From the NCBI RefSeq assembly GCF_009801115.1, contig NZ_VTOL01000009.1, positions 309,960 to 373,959 of the forward strand: a stretch of 64,000 nucleotides of DNA. Direction: 5' to 3'. Under the pieces are notes generated by a model. That model saw nothing but the letters and a program-made list of their open reading frames with translations. It was not told the origin of the DNA and searched no databases. Both the position numbers and the translations under genes were made by a program. Shown here one piece after another: positions 62,775-64,000 of the stretch (positions are counted from its first letter, which is position 1; every line of letters starts with the position of its first letter). Source of the stretch: Dyadobacter sp. 3J3. Lineage in GTDB: Bacteria; Bacteroidota; Bacteroidia; Cytophagales; Spirosomataceae.

Positions 62775-62930
62775 CTAAAATGAAAGTTCAGTCACGTAAC
62801 TTTTAAACAATAAATCAAGAATTTTCCTGGCCGTTTCCAAATGAGTGACGTCTGTTATTAACTCAGGATTATTGTCCGGGTATTCTATTTCCATATTACA
62901 AACTCTAACCGGACTGTCCGACTGTGACAT
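62775..62930 (-). CDS. Possible 51-residue small protein or gene fragment
   Basis: A minus-strand frame starting MSQSDSPVRVCNMEIEYP and ending KILDLLFKSYVTELSF. The frame continues upstream to a TGA near 62994 with plausible coding residues (VLNSDFEEYLNAE), suggesting the C-terminal remnant of a longer gene, or a small protein. I do not recognise a family. It lies in an otherwise empty 680-base spacer beside the broken LuxR-type gene. Confidence 0.3.
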   Translation of the reverse strand: MSQSDSPVRVCNMEIEYPDNNPELITDVTHLETARKILDLLFKSYVTELSF

Positions 62931-63072
62931 CTCAGCGTTCAAATATTCTTCAAAATCGCTGTTTAGTACACTGACTACATTTCTTCATCCGGATGATTAT
63001 GAGGTTAGCTGTTAAAGCATCATCTGGTTCGAAGTTGAAAAATCTACATTACTTAACCGTGAAATATAGTTA

Positions 63073-63795
63073 GAAAGCTTCTTCAAGATATCCGATTTCT
63101 TCCAAATTGATATCAAATTTCTAACCATTTCGGATTAAGCAATGGCCCAATTCAGCAGTAGTGGAGTGACTATCTACGATCTTTGGAGAAAAGTACATAT
63201 CTATGCACCCGAAAACTTGTATAAACTATCTGAATATTATATTCGGAATAAGAATGGAATAAGCAATGACATGTTTGTTCAAAAAACATCCAGATGATTT
63301 AACCGTCCTACCAAGAAATAGTCGGGAAGCAATACTCTTTTTATAAAAATTCAGCCTGCTTTACGTATGGAAATAAAAATGGTCAACGAGTATCGGATAT
63401 TGTCAAAGGAAGTGACTTATATTAATGTTACCGAGCAGCGCCAAATTCTTGAACGAGATGCATACGGATATAGCTGGCTTTCGCTGGGAATTATTGACTT
63501 GTCTTCAAATCAATCTGCACTGCTGCGTGTTAATTTCCAAATACACAATTTTATTACCGGTGAGCTGATCACAATTCAAAATAAAGCGAAGATCAACACA
63601 ATGTCACTCACAACTCGAGAAAAAGAAATCCTTGAACTAATTAGCGACGGAAAGCTAAGCAAAGAAATCTCCTGGTTGCTTAAAATCAATGTACATACTA
63701 TCAACACACATCGACAACGCATTCTTGAAAAGCTTGATGTAAATAATTCCATTGAGGTCATTTACACGGCTAAGGAGGATGGGATTATCAGGTAA
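63073..63795 (+). pseudogene. LuxR-family regulator interrupted by in-frame stops
   Basis: One frame encodes a continuous PAS-like region followed by a LuxR HTH, but contains three stops: TAA at 63136, TGA at 63295 and TAG at 63319. Fragments read ESFFKISDFF, then MAQFSSSGVTIYDLWRKVH (ATG 63142) to DMFVQKTSR, then after the stops a final open part from 63367 (ATG) to 63795. That last part holds the HTH LTTREKEILELISDGKLSK, NVHTINTHRQRILEKL. The same frame and conserved family words across the stops indicate decay of a full-length gene; the C-terminal 142 residues could still be expressed alone. Confidence 0.72.
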
Positions 63796-63833
63796 AATAA
63801 AGATCAGGTTATTGTCTGACAATTTCTTACGCA

Positions 63834-63868
63834 CAAAAAAAGACCATCCTTTCGAGATGGTCTTTTTC
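63834..63868 (-). terminator. Terminator of the ribosomal RNA operon
   Basis: Stem AAAAAGACCATC / GATGGTCTTTTT around TCGAAAG, followed by a T run on the minus strand, about 20 bases after the 5S gene. Confidence 0.9.
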
Positions 63869-63885
63869 TTGATTTGTAATAGTAT

Positions 63886-63995
63886 TGTGGCGGCTACCTA
63901 CTTTACCAGGTTTGACCCAAGTATCATCGGCGGTTCCGGGCTTAACTTCTCTGTTCGGGATGGGAAGAGGTGAACACCGGGCCAATAGCCACCAA
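63886..63995 (-). rRNA. rrf: 5S ribosomal RNA
   Basis: Reading the minus strand, TTGGTGGCTA starts the molecule and TAGCCGCCAC ends it, pairing to form helix I. Between them are CACCTCTTCCCATCCCGAAC, the loop C segment GAACAGAGAAGTTAAGC and the CGCCGATGATACTTGGGTC region typical of Bacteroidota 5S. Ends are estimated to within a few bases. The 23S and 16S genes should lie beyond the right edge. Confidence 0.92.
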
Positions 63996-64000
63996 CAAGC

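Noticed and set aside
63752..63973. Protein gene overlapping the right end
   Set aside because: It is antisense to the 5S rRNA and its terminator and has no family-like residues.

Overview
The window looks like chromosomal DNA of a Bacteroidota member, most likely Cytophagales close to Dyadobacter/Spirosoma (genus inferred, not tested). Supporting signs are type IX secretion sorting tails (the partial gene at 1-617 and the giant protein at 55099-59682), Bacteroidota promoter motifs (TTG plus TAnnTTTG), families common in the phylum (DUF4286, DUF4136, DUF4142, Hc1-like histone, serine palmitoyltransferase-like enzyme, pairs of ferritin-like Tat proteins) and weak Shine-Dalgarno sequences. No tRNA, CRISPR array, insertion sequence or prophage was recognised. 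The right edge carries a 5S rRNA on the minus strand with its terminator, so a ribosomal RNA operon continues past the window.

Layout. 1-4288: end of a T9SS cargo gene, two ferritin-like Tat proteins, and a sulfite-oxidase-type molybdoenzyme with a c-type cytochrome partner. 4289-9386: Uma2-like nuclease, SNase-like nuclease, a protein resembling DNA polymerase III psi, two paired coiled-coil membrane proteins and a GNAT acetyltransferase. 9532-22893: mostly core metabolism (acyl-CoA ligase, MazF-type toxin-antitoxin pair, hydrolases, cysM, hibernation factor, MaoC hydratase, Hc1-like histone, alpha-oxoamine synthase, accC, queA, ispD).

22907-31311 (minus strand) is the most distinctive region. 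A 52-residue double-glycine peptide precursor is followed in the same direction by a CPBP membrane protease, an unknown protein, a protein resembling the HExxH-type peptide hydroxylases, a periplasmic metallo-beta-lactamase-fold protein, a C39-peptidase ABC exporter, an HlyD-type adaptor, and two secreted accessory proteins. I read it as a complete production, modification and export locus for a small cysteine-containing ribosomal peptide. A divergent HTH gene (31688-31924) and a two-component system (32201-34155) lie beside it.

34431-54903: envelope and stress genes: outer-membrane-like protein, DUF4136 lipoprotein, fasciclin, GH130-like protein, YceI, RBBP9-type hydrolase, copper-type formylglycine-generating enzyme, CrtI-like oxidoreductase, DUF4142, single-domain response regulators, topoisomerase IB, LpxR-like deacylase, a SHOCT/M48/YjgN cluster, MFS exporter, macrodomain, ASCH-like protein and a Cys-rich copper protein. 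55099-62682: a 1527-residue secreted glycosidase with five carbohydrate-binding modules, YjbQ, and a hydrolase plus an acyltransferase-like membrane protein. 63073-63795 holds a LuxR-type regulator broken by in-frame stops. A dispersed inverted-repeat element occurs twice (about 15108-15285 and 38199-38415).
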